A model generated the notes under the pieces. The model searched no databases and was not told the origin of the DNA. It worked only from the letters and a program-made list of their open reading frames with translations. DNA of 64,000 nucleotides from assembly GCA_034436335.1 (NCBI GenBank), contig DAOTVO010000048.1, positions 1-64,000 of the forward strand, written 5' to 3'. This DNA comes from UBA877 sp034436335. Its GTDB lineage: Bacteria > Chloroflexota > Anaerolineae > Anaerolineales > Villigracilaceae. Each line of letters starts with the position of its first letter. Positions within the stretch are counted from its first letter, which is position 1. A program made the translations under genes and the position numbers. Below are positions 7,695-15,874 of the stretch, in pieces.

Positions 7695-9055
7695 AAGGAG
7701 AAAGCGGACAGGATGAAATCCTGTCCTACTTTATGCACTTTGAACTGGGGCAAGTAGTCCTGGTGGACGGCGAAGAGTTCATTGGTCATCTCCCGGATTT
7801 CGGCCAGCGAGAGGACGGCGGCGGTCAGCGGGTCGTGGCAGATGGCGCGGTAAACCATGACCGGGTCGCCGGTCAGGGAGGCCTGAATGGCCATCTCCTC
7901 GATGCCGCTGGAGAGGCCGGTCAGCAGGGCGCATTCAGGTGGCAGCGCGCCGACGTGAATGGGATGGAAGCCGGCCTTGTCCACGTAGACCGGAACTTCG
8001 ACGCAGGCGTCCTCCGGTAGGTTGGTGATGAGGTGGGTGTTCGGGACGTTGCCGTTGAACTTGAACGGTTCGCCGCCCTTGAGGGCGTTGATGATATAGG
8101 CGGCGTATTCCGAGCCGCGCTGGAGGTCGGCGCGGGTGAGTGGCTGGGCCAGGCGCTCGCGCACCTGCTCCTTCCAGGTGGCCTCGTTATGCTGGTACTC
8201 TTTCAGGATGTAGGCGTATTCGCCGGGATTCCAGCCTGTGCCGTGCGTGCAGTACTTTTCGATGAGGTCGGGGCGTTTGCGGAACCACCAGTTGTACTCA
8301 GAGTTGTGGCCGCTGGACTCGGTGACGTAGTAGCCGAGCGCCAGGAACATTTCGTTGCGCACCTGCTCCTCGTTGTAGATGGCCGGATTTTCGGTGATGG
8401 CCTTGCGGATTTGCGGGTAGGCGTCCTGGCCGTTGACCTCGTACTTGAGATACCAGGCCTGGTGATTGATGCCCGCGCAGATGTAATCTACCTCCGGGTA
8501 GGCCGCCCCGATCCAGATGGCGAGCATCATGGCCGTCCCCTGGACCGAGTGGCAGAGTCCCGTGACTGGGATATGGGTCTGCCGCTGGAGCGCGCCGCAC
8601 AGCATGGCCATCGGGTTGGTGTAGTTGAGCAGGACAGCATCTGGGCAATACTTCTCCATGTCGCGGACGATGTCCATCATCGGGTTGATGGTGCGCAGGA
8701 AGCGGAAGATGCCGCTCGGGCCGCGCGTGTCGCCGACGTTGATGTCCACGCCATATTTTTTGGGGATTTCGATATCGTGCCGCCAGACCTCGGTCGAACC
8801 GGCCAGGATGGTGGTCAGGACAACATCCGCGCCTTTGAGCGCCTCGGCGCGGTCGAGGGTGGCCGAGACGGTGGCAGGACGCTCCCCGGCGGCGATGAGT
8901 TTCTCGACGCCCACTTTGGCCCATTCGAGCCGCTCGGCGTGGATGTCCATCAGGGCGATGTGGGCGTCTTCGAGCAGGGGGAAGGTCAGGATGTCGCGCA
9001 CGAGTTCATGGGTGAAGCCGAGCGAGCCGGCGCCGATGAAGGTAATTTTGGTCAT
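7640..9055 (-). CDS. GH4 family alpha-galactosidase/glycosidase (MelA-like)
   Basis: A 471-residue NAD- and metal-dependent glycosidase. The Rossmann motif GAGSLGFT is at residues 8-15, NYTNPMAM near 145, GLCHSVQGT with the metal-ligand Cys near 165, and GINHQAWY with the metal-ligand His near 195. The CHSVQ form is the one found in alpha-galactosidase members. It is cytoplasmic and would cleave imported galactosides. The last roughly 28 residues (from VGQDFILS) are encoded by a palindromic repeat and by DNA that overlaps the signal peptide of the GH114 gene, so the tail is probably not native. The ATG at 9055 has GGAG at suitable distance. Confidence 0.9.
   Translation of the reverse strand: MTKITFIGAGSLGFTHELVRDILTFPLLEDAHIALMDIHAERLEWAKVGVEKLIAAGERPATVSATLDRAEALKGADVVLTTILAGSTEVWRHDIEIPKKYGVDINVGDTRGPSGIFRFLRTINPMMDIVRDMEKYCPDAVLLNYTNPMAMLCGALQRQTHIPVTGLCHSVQGTAMMLAIWIGAAYPEVDYICAGINHQAWYLKYEVNGQDAYPQIRKAITENPAIYNEEQVRNEMFLALGYYVTESSGHNSEYNWWFRKRPDLIEKYCTHGTGWNPGEYAYILKEYQHNEATWKEQVRERLAQPLTRADLQRGSEYAAYIINALKGGEPFKFNGNVPNTHLITNLPEDACVEVPVYVDKAGFHPIHVGALPPECALLTGLSSGIEEMAIQASLTGDPVMVYRAICHDPLTAAVLSLAEIREMTNELFAVHQDYLPQFKVHKVGQDFILSAFSFWPFSSSPPAPLTSSLPP
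7706..7729. repeat. TAGGACA-family palindrome
   Basis: GGACAGGAT pairs with ATCCTGTCC across three bases, followed by TAC. It is one copy of a family seen at 24295, 28826, 33374, 43337, 46300, 48962, 49723 and 52961. It lies in the GH4/GH114 junction. Confidence 0.85.
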
Positions 9056-9091
9056 AGGGTCTCCTGGTCGAATTGTAATTGCTTATCATTC

Positions 9092-9152
9092 ATCCGCAGA
9101 TGTCGCAGATTGTGCAGATTTTGGAGAAGAAATTGGTAAAGTCTGCGGATAA
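9092..9152. repeat. Palindromic repeat of ATCCGCAGAT type
   Basis: ATCCGCAGATGTCGCAGATT on the left is mirrored by AAAGTCTGCGGATAA on the right, separated by about 25 bases. It sits upstream of the GH4 gene. A sequence-related element (CGCGGATT...AATCCGCG) lies at 57640-57722. Confidence 0.6.
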
Positions 9153-9194
9153 GTTTGGCTTTTGCGCAGCCGAGCAACGGTCATCTCTCAAAGT

Positions 9195-9800
9195 CTACCG
9201 TTTCACGCCGCTCAGGGCCACGCCTTTGATGAAGAGTTTTTGGGCGAAGAAGAAGACGAGGCCAGCGGAAGGATGCTCAAAAGCACGCCTGCCATGAGGA
9301 CGGTGAACTGGCCACCGTGCTGCATTTGCTGCTGGAAGAACGCCAGGCCGACGGTCAGGGTGTGTTTGGCGCGGCAGGCATGTAGATGAGCGGATGCAGA
9401 AGGTCATCCCACGCGCCCTAAAAAGTGAAGATGGCCCTCGCTGCTAGCGCCCGTTTGGCCAGCGGCGGGTACGCTTTCCAGAAGATTCGCAGAAGCGTAG
9501 CGCCGTCCACGCGGGCGGTATCCACCAGGTCGCGCAGGATGGTCAGGAGGTACTCGCGGATGAGAAAGGCGCCAAACACGCCGCCCCAGAAAGCCGGCAG
9601 TCAGAACGGGACGCCGAAGAGCAGGTCGCGGCCTTTGAAGTTAACAACGGCAAAGCAAAAGATAGCCACGGAGCAGGTCAGCAGTTGTCCGAGGGGAGTT
9701 AAAAAAGTAGAAATAAGCACGCTGTTGAAAAACATCAGCCGGAAGTTCAAGTCCACCGAGAAAAGTTTTCGGAAGTTATCTGGCGTGGATGGGGGTCATC
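9195..9800 (-). pseudogene. Decayed sugar ABC transporter permease (MalG type)
   Basis: Minus-strand fragments in different frames read as one MalG-type permease: NSVLISTFLTPLGQLLTCSV, then GRDLLFGVPF and a stop, GGVFGAFLIREYLLTILRDL, the EAA-like loop DTARVDGATLLRIFWKAYPP, ALAARAIFTF followed by a TAG at 9418-9420, VLMAGVLLSILP, and after a further frameshift FFFAQKLFIKGVALSGVKR. The membrane order and the EAA-loop position match MalG. At least two stops and one frameshift break it, so it cannot be functional. An intact MalG paralogue lies at 17958-18797. The open plus-strand frames over this region are incidental. Confidence 0.85.
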
Positions 9801-9826
9801 ATTGCAAGGCAGGTTGAGGAAGAGGT

Positions 9827-9880
9827 GCGCCGCGTGGACAAGCGTCTGAGGCGGCGAGGTCCACGCGGCGCGTTTTTTTT
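9827..9880 (+). terminator. Strong hairpin with T8 on the plus strand
   Basis: GCGCCGCGTGGAC at 9827 pairs perfectly with GTCCACGCGGCGC at 9859, then T8. No intact plus-strand gene precedes it. It lies directly after the minus-strand lipoprotein remnant, where the stem may protect or end that message even though the T-run is on the other strand. Confidence 0.75.
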
Positions 9881-10060
9881 AGGGTTCTGTGTGAGAGACG
9901 CTGTAACCGGAGACCGTCACGGATGGGCTAGTATATTGTGGAACCCATGTGCTATTTTGACGGTGGAACACGACCGGATAGCCAAAGGCTGGGGAGCCAA
10001 TGCACGAGGCGGGGAAATTCCAAGATGCATTTGCACCGCTTGTGAAGCCCACACTACACA
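9879..10060 (-). pseudogene. Out-of-frame C-terminal remnant of the CBM9-like lipoprotein
   Basis: The stretch encodes about 60 residues ending in ...TVSGYSVSHTEP. These align by eye with the end of the second C-terminal repeat of the neighbouring gene (...SPVVSIPYYDWVHTEP), including FHRQNSTW against FSRQDATW. It is therefore the end of that gene's third repeat, cut off by a stop and frame change at about 10060. Confidence 0.75.
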
Positions 10061-11611
10061 CTATAGAATTCCAACCCCAGCCTGGCCGCCCGTGCTTTGG
10101 AAGAGCGCGCCATCTTGCAGCATGTAATCAGCGCCGATTCCGCCAATGGCAAATCCGCTGCTAGCGCTGTTGTCGGTATCCAAGAAGAGGAATAGATGGT
10201 CGCCAGCAGCGTAGTTGTTGTTGAAGGTGAAGGTGTAGGCGGGGGCAGGAGTCGGCGTGGGCGCGGGAGGCGGTTCGGTGTGGACCCAATCGTAATAGGG
10301 TATGGAAACTACGGGGCTGAAATACAGGCCGTTCCATGTGGCGTCCTGACGGGAGAAGGCTGCTTTGATAGGATGGGAGGCCGAAATATCCAGCCGCCGA
10401 ATAGCGACGGGGGAGAATTTCCAGACGGATTGAGTTGCTGTATTTTTGACGCGCACGACAGCGACCCAGTTCCAGGCGTTCGGTGCCCAGGTGTAGGGGT
10501 CGGCAAGGCCAGTCCAGTAATACAGGCTGTCATCCTGGATAAGATAGTCTACTCCCAGGCCAGGGTAGATAGAGCGGCTGCCCGTCATGGGGTTGTTATC
10601 TGTGTCGAGATAGACAAATTGATGGTCGGCGGGGGTGAAGTGATTGAAGGTGATTCTGACAAACGGGGCAGGCGTTGAGGTCGGTCCCGAACCGGTTGTA
10701 GGCGGCGCGTCGGTCGAGACGGCGGCGGACGCTGGAGTTTCAGTTGGGGCCGGGGAGGAAGAGGCGCCAACGAGCGACAAATTGTTCCAAAGCATGGGGT
10801 TGCCCCATTGAGAGATAGATTTTGGCGCGGTAGAAATCATCATCTCTTGAGCGGGTTTCTCGGCATCGCAATCGGAGAAGGCTAGCGCCACGCCCAAGCG
10901 TTGGTTGGAGAGGTCAAGATGTTCGCCGAAGACGTCCCAGGGGATTTTGATTTCGCCGCGGTAGCCGCCTTCGAGAGGGGCAAAGGCTACTTCGATTTGG
11001 CGCAGTTTGCTGGTGGAGACGCCGGGGACGAAGACGGTGGCACGGGCGGGGATATCCGAGAAATTGCCCGGCAGGAAGCCGAACTGGAAGTCATCGCCGT
11101 TGTTCTGGGCTTCGTCGAAATCGCCGGCCAAGTCAACGTCTACCCAAAGTTCGATGTAATCGTTCTCCCAGAAGTTACCCCGGGAGAAGATACGCAAAAC
11201 ATCATCGCGAACTTCGACCGCCAAATAGAGCGCCTGGTCATCCCAGCCCCAGCAGAGAGAGCCGCTCAAATCGGCGGGGCCGCCCCAAGAGGCCGGGTCG
11301 CCGTAGGCGATCTGCTCTTTCTGGTCGAGCGTGTAGCAGGGGAAGCCTGCCCACTCGTCCAGGCTGCCATCGAGGACGGGCGGGGCAGCCAGCTGGACAG
11401 CGGACAAGTCAAGGCCGTTTTCGGCCGGGCGGCGCAGTTCGGAGGGGGGAATAGGAGATGGGGTCGTTGAAGGGGTGGGGGGGAGGGTTGGCATGGCAGT
11501 CGGGCTAGGCGGCAGGACAGTCGCTGTTGGCGCAGGCGCGGCAGCCTGGCCGCAAGCCGTGAGCAAAAGCAAGCCAATCCAGAAAGGTGAAAACAATTTT
11601 GTGTGAGACAT
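10061..11611 (-). CDS. Lipoprotein with CBM9-like domain and C-terminal repeats, truncated by frameshift
   Basis: A 516-residue lipoprotein. Signal peptide and lipobox LLLTACG lie in the first 25 residues, then a Pro/Thr-rich linker, then a roughly 200-residue domain resembling carbohydrate-binding module family 9 (LDGSLDEWAGF, WGWDDQALYLAVEVRDD, NDYIELWVDVD). A second linker precedes repeats of the type YLDTDNNPMTG...GVDYLIQDDSLYYW. The third repeat stops abruptly after GADYMLQDGALF, and its remainder continues in another frame. The start at 11611 is supported by GGAGG 5 bases upstream. It probably tethers polysaccharide at the cell surface; the shared repeat also occurs in the lipoproteins at 15085 and 17325. 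Confidence 0.8.
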   Translation of the reverse strand: MSHTKLFSPFWIGLLLLTACGQAAAPAPTATVLPPSPTAMPTLPPTPSTTPSPIPPSELRRPAENGLDLSAVQLAAPPVLDGSLDEWAGFPCYTLDQKEQIAYGDPASWGGPADLSGSLCWGWDDQALYLAVEVRDDVLRIFSRGNFWENDYIELWVDVDLAGDFDEAQNNGDDFQFGFLPGNFSDIPARATVFVPGVSTSKLRQIEVAFAPLEGGYRGEIKIPWDVFGEHLDLSNQRLGVALAFSDCDAEKPAQEMMISTAPKSISQWGNPMLWNNLSLVGASSSPAPTETPASAAVSTDAPPTTGSGPTSTPAPFVRITFNHFTPADHQFVYLDTDNNPMTGSRSIYPGLGVDYLIQDDSLYYWTGLADPYTWAPNAWNWVAVVRVKNTATQSVWKFSPVAIRRLDISASHPIKAAFSRQDATWNGLYFSPVVSIPYYDWVHTEPPPAPTPTPAPAYTFTFNNNYAAGDHLFLFLDTDNSASSGFAIGGIGADYMLQDGALFQSTGGQAGVGIL

Positions 11612-11831
11612 AGCAACCTCCAAAATAGACAAATTGTAGCTGTCTCCCCGATTCCTCTCCCAGGGAGATGAGAGAGAGCAAGGGAATTATCGTTTTTGGC
11701 GACAATGACCGATTTTTGCTTCTTCTGTTTGTCTATCTCCTCTCCCTTTAGGGGAAGGTTAGCATGAGGGCAGGCAATTACCAAATTTTCCACCTTCCAA
11801 AGTCTGCCAAGTCTTCGGAAGGCTGTTTCGC

Positions 11832-14213
11832 CTAGCGCTCAGGGCGCACTTCGACCAGAACAGCCCGCACCATGCGGCGGAAGGAGTAGCTTTCGCTCAA
11901 TGGATTGTAGCCTTCGCAGGTGAGCAAGGTCACCCAATCCAATTCTTCGTGCTTGAAGACCTTATCCACACGGCTCATGTCCCATAAACGCACATTTTCG
12001 CGCACCTCATAAACATAGGTGTGACCGTAGGCGTGAATGTAGAAGCGGTCGCCGTATTTCAGGAGTTTGATGTTAGCAAAGATGCCGGGGGTGTTATCCG
12101 CGTTCCAGACGTGGGCGGTCAGGACGGTGTTGCCGCTCCAGGTAGGGAAGGCGCTGCCCTCCAGCCAGCCGACCGCGTTGCCCAGCCAGGAGACATCCCA
12201 AGAATTGCCGGTTTTGGGGACGCCCCAAATGGGGGCCTGTAGTTTGAGGAGCGGAATTTCCAAAGTTATATTGATTGCCGTGTTGGGGCGGCTGGAAGCG
12301 TGTAAATGGGTGATTTTCCCAGGCGGGAAGCCGGTTTGCGGCAGCGTTTCCTGAAGGGGGGCGCAGCGGATGCGCCGTAGCAACGCCAGTTTGTCGCTCC
12401 ACACTGTTTGCCAGTCATCTTGGAGGAGTCCGCCGGTATCGCTGCTATTGGGGTTCCAAGACCAGTAGAAGAAATTGCATATTTGTTTCTGGTTGAGCCA
12501 ATTGACGAAAGCATCTTGCCAGGTGTGGTCGCGAGGGTCGCCGCCATGACCATAGCGCCCGCCGAATTCACCGATGACAATCGTGTAATTGTTGCTGAAT
12601 TGTCCAAAGTGCTGCTCCCAAATGGCGGGCATATTGGCCGGAAAAGTTGGGCTGTTGAAATAGGATTGGGCATATACATCTGGACCATAAACGTGCGGAG
12701 CCAGAACCAGTTTCGACGCGGGTAGGCTTAATGGGGCACAAGCCAGTGGTTCGAGGTTGCCTCCCCAGAAATGGGGAATAGTGCTGCTGCAAACGGGGTT
12801 CTCCTGCACGCCTTCAACGAAGACGAAAAGGTTGGGGTTGGCAGCCAGCACAACTTGCCCGGCGCGGGCGGCAGCCTGATCCCAATCGGTGGCGGTATTG
12901 CCGCTCCCCCAAGTGGCAGCGCCATGCGGTTCGTTTTTTAGGTCAATACCGATGAAGCGCGGCAGGTGTGCATAACGCTGGGCGATGAAAACCAAGTCGC
13001 GCAGCCAATCTAGCTCACTGTAGGAACTGGTGTACCAGAGTTCTGAGATGGCATTGCAATCCGGTCTGTGGTGGTCGAGCAAAATGTAAAAACCCTGGTT
13101 GTTCAATTCAGACATGACCATGTCCAAGATATCCAGGCTGTTCTTGCCGCTCAAGTCGGGGTTAAGCGCATAGTTAATGCTGGTCACGCTGGTGTTCCGG
13201 AGTGTGTCTGGGCAGAATGGCAGACGGACGGCATTGAAGCCCAGGCTTTTCATTTGGGCAATCATGTCGCGCCAGTTGCGCGTCCAGAGCCCATGAACGA
13301 CGTGATCGGGAGTGTCAAAGCCAAACCAGTTGAGCCCGATAATTTGCACAGAGGAACTGCCGTCATACAGCTTGCCGCCAGAGGTCATATAGCCAGTGAG
13401 CGTGCGGCTCACAGCCCGTATTTCCGCTTGCCAATAGGATGAGGTCGGCAAAGTATCCCAAGGGTTAGGCAGCGTATCGGGAGTGACATATACCCAGCCG
13501 GCGTGTCTCATTCCAGACCAAACGACGGCAATGGGCATATCCAACAGAGAAGTGTCGTAGATGAGATGCCAGAAGCGGTTAGGCGGGTAGTTATACACCC
13601 AATTGCTAGGAGTCCAGCTCTCGTAGGAGGAAAAGATGTCTTCAAAGATGATGATGACATCGCTGGCGCTCATGAAGCATTCCTGGGTGTTCATACCCGG
13701 ATTCAACACAACCATCTTATTGCTGCCATACGATTTGACGTAGTTATAAAGAGAAGTATAGTAAGGCAAGTCGGCGCAGTTGACGCTGGCTTCGTCGAAG
13801 AAGATACCATCCACGCTATACCAGGAAAAATAGCGCGCAATTTCCGCTTGAACAACGCTCAACGGACGGGAGCCGAAATTGGTGAAGACATAACCAATAA
13901 CTTGAATACCCTGGCTCTGAGCGAATTGCACTGTGCTCAAATAACTGGGGGCAAAGGCGCTGCCCGGGCCATTGGCCGGGTTGATAACAGTCAAACCGAC
14001 CGTAGGAGCGCCAGCGATCAATTGCGTCCACACCGTCCCCGGCGGAAAGTAAGAGGGGACCGCAACCTTTTGCGAGACGGCAGCGCTTCCTGCCGATGCG
14101 GGAAATATGAGCGCAAGCAGCAAAAGGATGAACCGTGCAAACGGAAAGAAATCCGTTCGTTCCGCGAAATTCGGGTATGAAGAAGGCTTGTATTTAAACT
14201 TTGAGAAAGCCAT
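11832..14213 (-). CDS. Secreted spherulin-4 (GH135-type) - GH5 - LPQTG - sortase fusion protein
   Basis: A 793-residue multi-domain protein. After a signal/anchor segment (residues about 25-45) comes a spherulin-4/GH135-type domain (about 48-270) with the acidic pair in DGIFFDEAS and a further Glu in IIFEDIFSS. A GH5 domain follows (about 285-625): YILLDHHRPDCN, acid/base Glu in IDLKNEPHG, HVYGPDVY, nucleophile Glu in VIGEFGGRYG and FFYWSWNPNSSDTGG. Next is LPQTGFPPG near 640, an LPxTG sorting motif, and then a class D/E-like sortase domain with His in LTAHVWNADN, Cys in VTLLTCEGYN and Arg in FRRMVRAV. All catalytic residues appear present. It overlaps nothing and follows a stand-alone spherulin-4 gene by 8 bases, from which its N-terminus seems duplicated. 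Confidence 0.88.
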   Translation of the reverse strand: MAFSKFKYKPSSYPNFAERTDFFPFARFILLLLALIFPASAGSAAVSQKVAVPSYFPPGTVWTQLIAGAPTVGLTVINPANGPGSAFAPSYLSTVQFAQSQGIQVIGYVFTNFGSRPLSVVQAEIARYFSWYSVDGIFFDEASVNCADLPYYTSLYNYVKSYGSNKMVVLNPGMNTQECFMSASDVIIIFEDIFSSYESWTPSNWVYNYPPNRFWHLIYDTSLLDMPIAVVWSGMRHAGWVYVTPDTLPNPWDTLPTSSYWQAEIRAVSRTLTGYMTSGGKLYDGSSSVQIIGLNWFGFDTPDHVVHGLWTRNWRDMIAQMKSLGFNAVRLPFCPDTLRNTSVTSINYALNPDLSGKNSLDILDMVMSELNNQGFYILLDHHRPDCNAISELWYTSSYSELDWLRDLVFIAQRYAHLPRFIGIDLKNEPHGAATWGSGNTATDWDQAAARAGQVVLAANPNLFVFVEGVQENPVCSSTIPHFWGGNLEPLACAPLSLPASKLVLAPHVYGPDVYAQSYFNSPTFPANMPAIWEQHFGQFSNNYTIVIGEFGGRYGHGGDPRDHTWQDAFVNWLNQKQICNFFYWSWNPNSSDTGGLLQDDWQTVWSDKLALLRRIRCAPLQETLPQTGFPPGKITHLHASSRPNTAINITLEIPLLKLQAPIWGVPKTGNSWDVSWLGNAVGWLEGSAFPTWSGNTVLTAHVWNADNTPGIFANIKLLKYGDRFYIHAYGHTYVYEVRENVRLWDMSRVDKVFKHEELDWVTLLTCEGYNPLSESYSFRRMVRAVLVEVRPER

Positions 14214-14221
14214 AGGTTCAC

Positions 14222-14980
14222 TTAGGGTTGTGAAACCAGCGTCAGTTCATCGCTCCAGTATGGGTCGGATGGCAGCGTATCCCAGGGGTTTGGCAGCGCG
14301 TCGGGCGTGACGTATACCCAACCGGCGTGGCGGGCTTTGGAGAGGGCAATCGCCTGCGGCATGTCGGCGTAGGAGGTATTCAATATCAGATGCCAGAAGC
14401 GGCTCTCGGGGTAGTTGACTTCCCAGCCGCTGGGCGACCAGGTTGTGTAAGCGTCAAAGGTGTCTTCAAAGGTAATCAGGATGTCGCTGGCATTGACGTA
14501 GCATTCTTCGGTGTTGATGCCGGGATTCAGCACGACCAGGTTTTGTGCGCCGCGCTGCTTGACGTAGTTGTAGAGGCCTTGATAGTAGGATAGTTTGGCA
14601 CAACTATTGCTGGCCTCATCGAAGAAGATGCCGTCCACGCTGTACCAGGTATAGTACTTATCAATATCAGCCTGGACTGTTGTAGAACGGCGCGAGCCGT
14701 ATTTGGTATAAACATAGCCGAGCACCTTAATACCGGCGGCTTGGGCGCTTTTTACCACCTGCAGATAGTTGTTATCTAACTTTTTGCCCGGCCCGCTGGC
14801 AGGATTAATCACCGCCAGCCCCACAGTGGGAGCGCCGCTTACCAATTGCGTCCAAAAACTGCCGGGGTAAAAGTAGGAAGGGATGGCGATTCGCTGCGAC
14901 GTTTGAGCCGCGCTGTTCCCGCCGGGCAAGAGAGACAGCAGAAGAGTAATCGTTAGGCTGAAAAGCAAAATGCGTTTCAT
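14222..14980 (-). CDS. Secreted spherulin-4 family protein (GH135-type, putative endo-alpha-1,4-N-acetylgalactosaminidase)
   Basis: A 252-residue protein with a clear signal peptide ending near PGGNSAAQ and a single spherulin-4 domain. Landmarks are IPSYFYPGSFWTQLV, VINPASGPG, GYVYTKYGSR, DGIFFDEAS, VLNPGINTEECY, ITFEDTFDAY and HAGWVYVTPDALPNPWDTLP. In the fungal homologue Sph3 (GH135) an adjacent Asp-Glu pair and a later Glu are catalytic and the enzyme cuts galactosaminogalactan; the same residues are in place here. It closely resembles the N-terminal domain of the next gene, so the two arose by tandem duplication. Confidence 0.88.
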   Translation of the reverse strand: MKRILLFSLTITLLLSLLPGGNSAAQTSQRIAIPSYFYPGSFWTQLVSGAPTVGLAVINPASGPGKKLDNNYLQVVKSAQAAGIKVLGYVYTKYGSRRSTTVQADIDKYYTWYSVDGIFFDEASNSCAKLSYYQGLYNYVKQRGAQNLVVLNPGINTEECYVNASDILITFEDTFDAYTTWSPSGWEVNYPESRFWHLILNTSYADMPQAIALSKARHAGWVYVTPDALPNPWDTLPSDPYWSDELTLVSQP

Positions 14981-15084
14981 TAGGGCCTCCTATAGTATTG
15001 CTCTGTGAAAACTACGCCGATTGCGAAGATTTTGTAGCGCGATATTTATATTGCCTTTGGTTGCGGAATAAATTTCGCGTTACG

Positions 15085-15723
15085 TTATTCTGAAATAGAC
15101 GAGCCAAGCGTTAAGGGCGCGGTTGTAAACAATCGGTTCCACTTCCGGTCGGTGACCTCGAAGACTGCTTTGCGAGGCGTGAAGGGGAAGACGACCTCCC
15201 AGACGGCTTCGTTTTGCCAGGCGTCGAACGAAAGAACCGGGGCAACAAATTCCCAAGACCAGGAGCGCCCGTCGCCGCTGTAGCGGAACAAAGAGTCGTT
15301 TTCAATCATCCATTGGGCGTTCATGCCGTTGACGTAGTAGGCTGCGCCTGCTTCGCCGCTGTCCAGATAGATATGAAAAGCCGCATACGCTTCGGGTTGA
15401 CCGGCGAAGCAGATGCTCAATAAGGTGGTTTGTCCCTTTTGCTTGAACAGCGGCGAAGCGAGCAGTGGAGTAGCAGCCCGTTGTTCGGCGCAGCGAGCCG
15501 GCTGAGGCGCATCTGCCCAGGCAGAGGCGGAGGGGGACAGGGTCGCCAGAAAGACGGAGCGCTGCTCAAGAACCTGCGCCTCCGCCGAGGAGGAAGCAGG
15601 CGTTTTAGTGGGCGTCTGTTGAATCATTTCGGTTGTGTTCATGACAGTTGGCGCGCATCCTGACAGGGACATGCAGGCGGCAAACAGCACAACAAGCAAG
15701 AGAAAAGGCAAAGAGCGGGACAT
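15085..15723 (-). CDS. Lipoprotein with YLDTD/YxVxGMxAxWMIEN-type domain, riboswitch-controlled
   Basis: A 212-residue lipoprotein: signal with lipobox LSGCAPT, a low-complexity linker, then one domain with the pattern FHIYLDSGEAGAAYYVNGMN and AQWMIENDSLFRYSGDGRSW. The same pattern is found in the lipoprotein at 17325 and in the repeats of the one at 10061. I do not recognise a named family; the WxW and 'IENDSLF' features suggest a beta-rich surface domain. The start at 15723 follows AAGGAG by 6 bases. That ribosome binding site directly adjoins a c-di-GMP-I riboswitch, so translation of this gene is the most likely riboswitch target. Confidence 0.8.
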   Translation of the reverse strand: MSRSLPFLLLVVLFAACMSLSGCAPTVMNTTEMIQQTPTKTPASSSAEAQVLEQRSVFLATLSPSASAWADAPQPARCAEQRAATPLLASPLFKQKGQTTLLSICFAGQPEAYAAFHIYLDSGEAGAAYYVNGMNAQWMIENDSLFRYSGDGRSWSWEFVAPVLSFDAWQNEAVWEVVFPFTPRKAVFEVTDRKWNRLFTTAPLTLGSSISE

Positions 15724-15734
15724 GTGAATCTCCT

Positions 15735-15822
15735 TCGGCAGCCCGGCAGCCATAGCGCGAAAAGCGCTGTAGGCCCGCGGCTTTGTGTCAGCCGGCTTTC
15801 GCCGGTGTTACCCTTTCGGGAG
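15735..15822 (-). promoter_or_regulatory. c-di-GMP-I (GEMM) riboswitch aptamer
   Basis: Read on the minus strand the element contains, in order, GGGTAACACCGGCGAAAGCC (P1 5' side and the GAAA tetraloop hairpin), GGCTGACACAAAGCC, GCGGGCCTA, a GCGC-closed second hairpin, and GCTGCCGGGCTGCCG. This is the GEMM-I layout: GNRA-capped P2, the CAAAGCC strand, the CGGGCCTA strand and the tetraloop receptor helix. GGTA at the 5' side can pair with TGCC at the 3' side as P1, and TCTCC further out can pair with the GGAGA of the ribosome binding site. The lipoprotein ATG at 15723 follows within 15 bases. Confidence 0.9.
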
Positions 15823-15874
15823 AGAATGAAGCGCTCTGCTGCTCAGAGCAGAGCATTTCTACGGATATTTGTTC

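Noticed and set aside
9425..9817. A 130-codon plus-strand open frame in the region after the GH4 gene.
   Set aside because: The minus strand carries recognisable MalG permease segments across the same bases; the plus-strand frame is a shadow of that pseudogene.
9827..9880. A small structured RNA or tRNA at the strong hairpin.
   Set aside because: It has one simple perfect stem followed by T8 and no cloverleaf or known RNA motif; terminator is the simpler reading.
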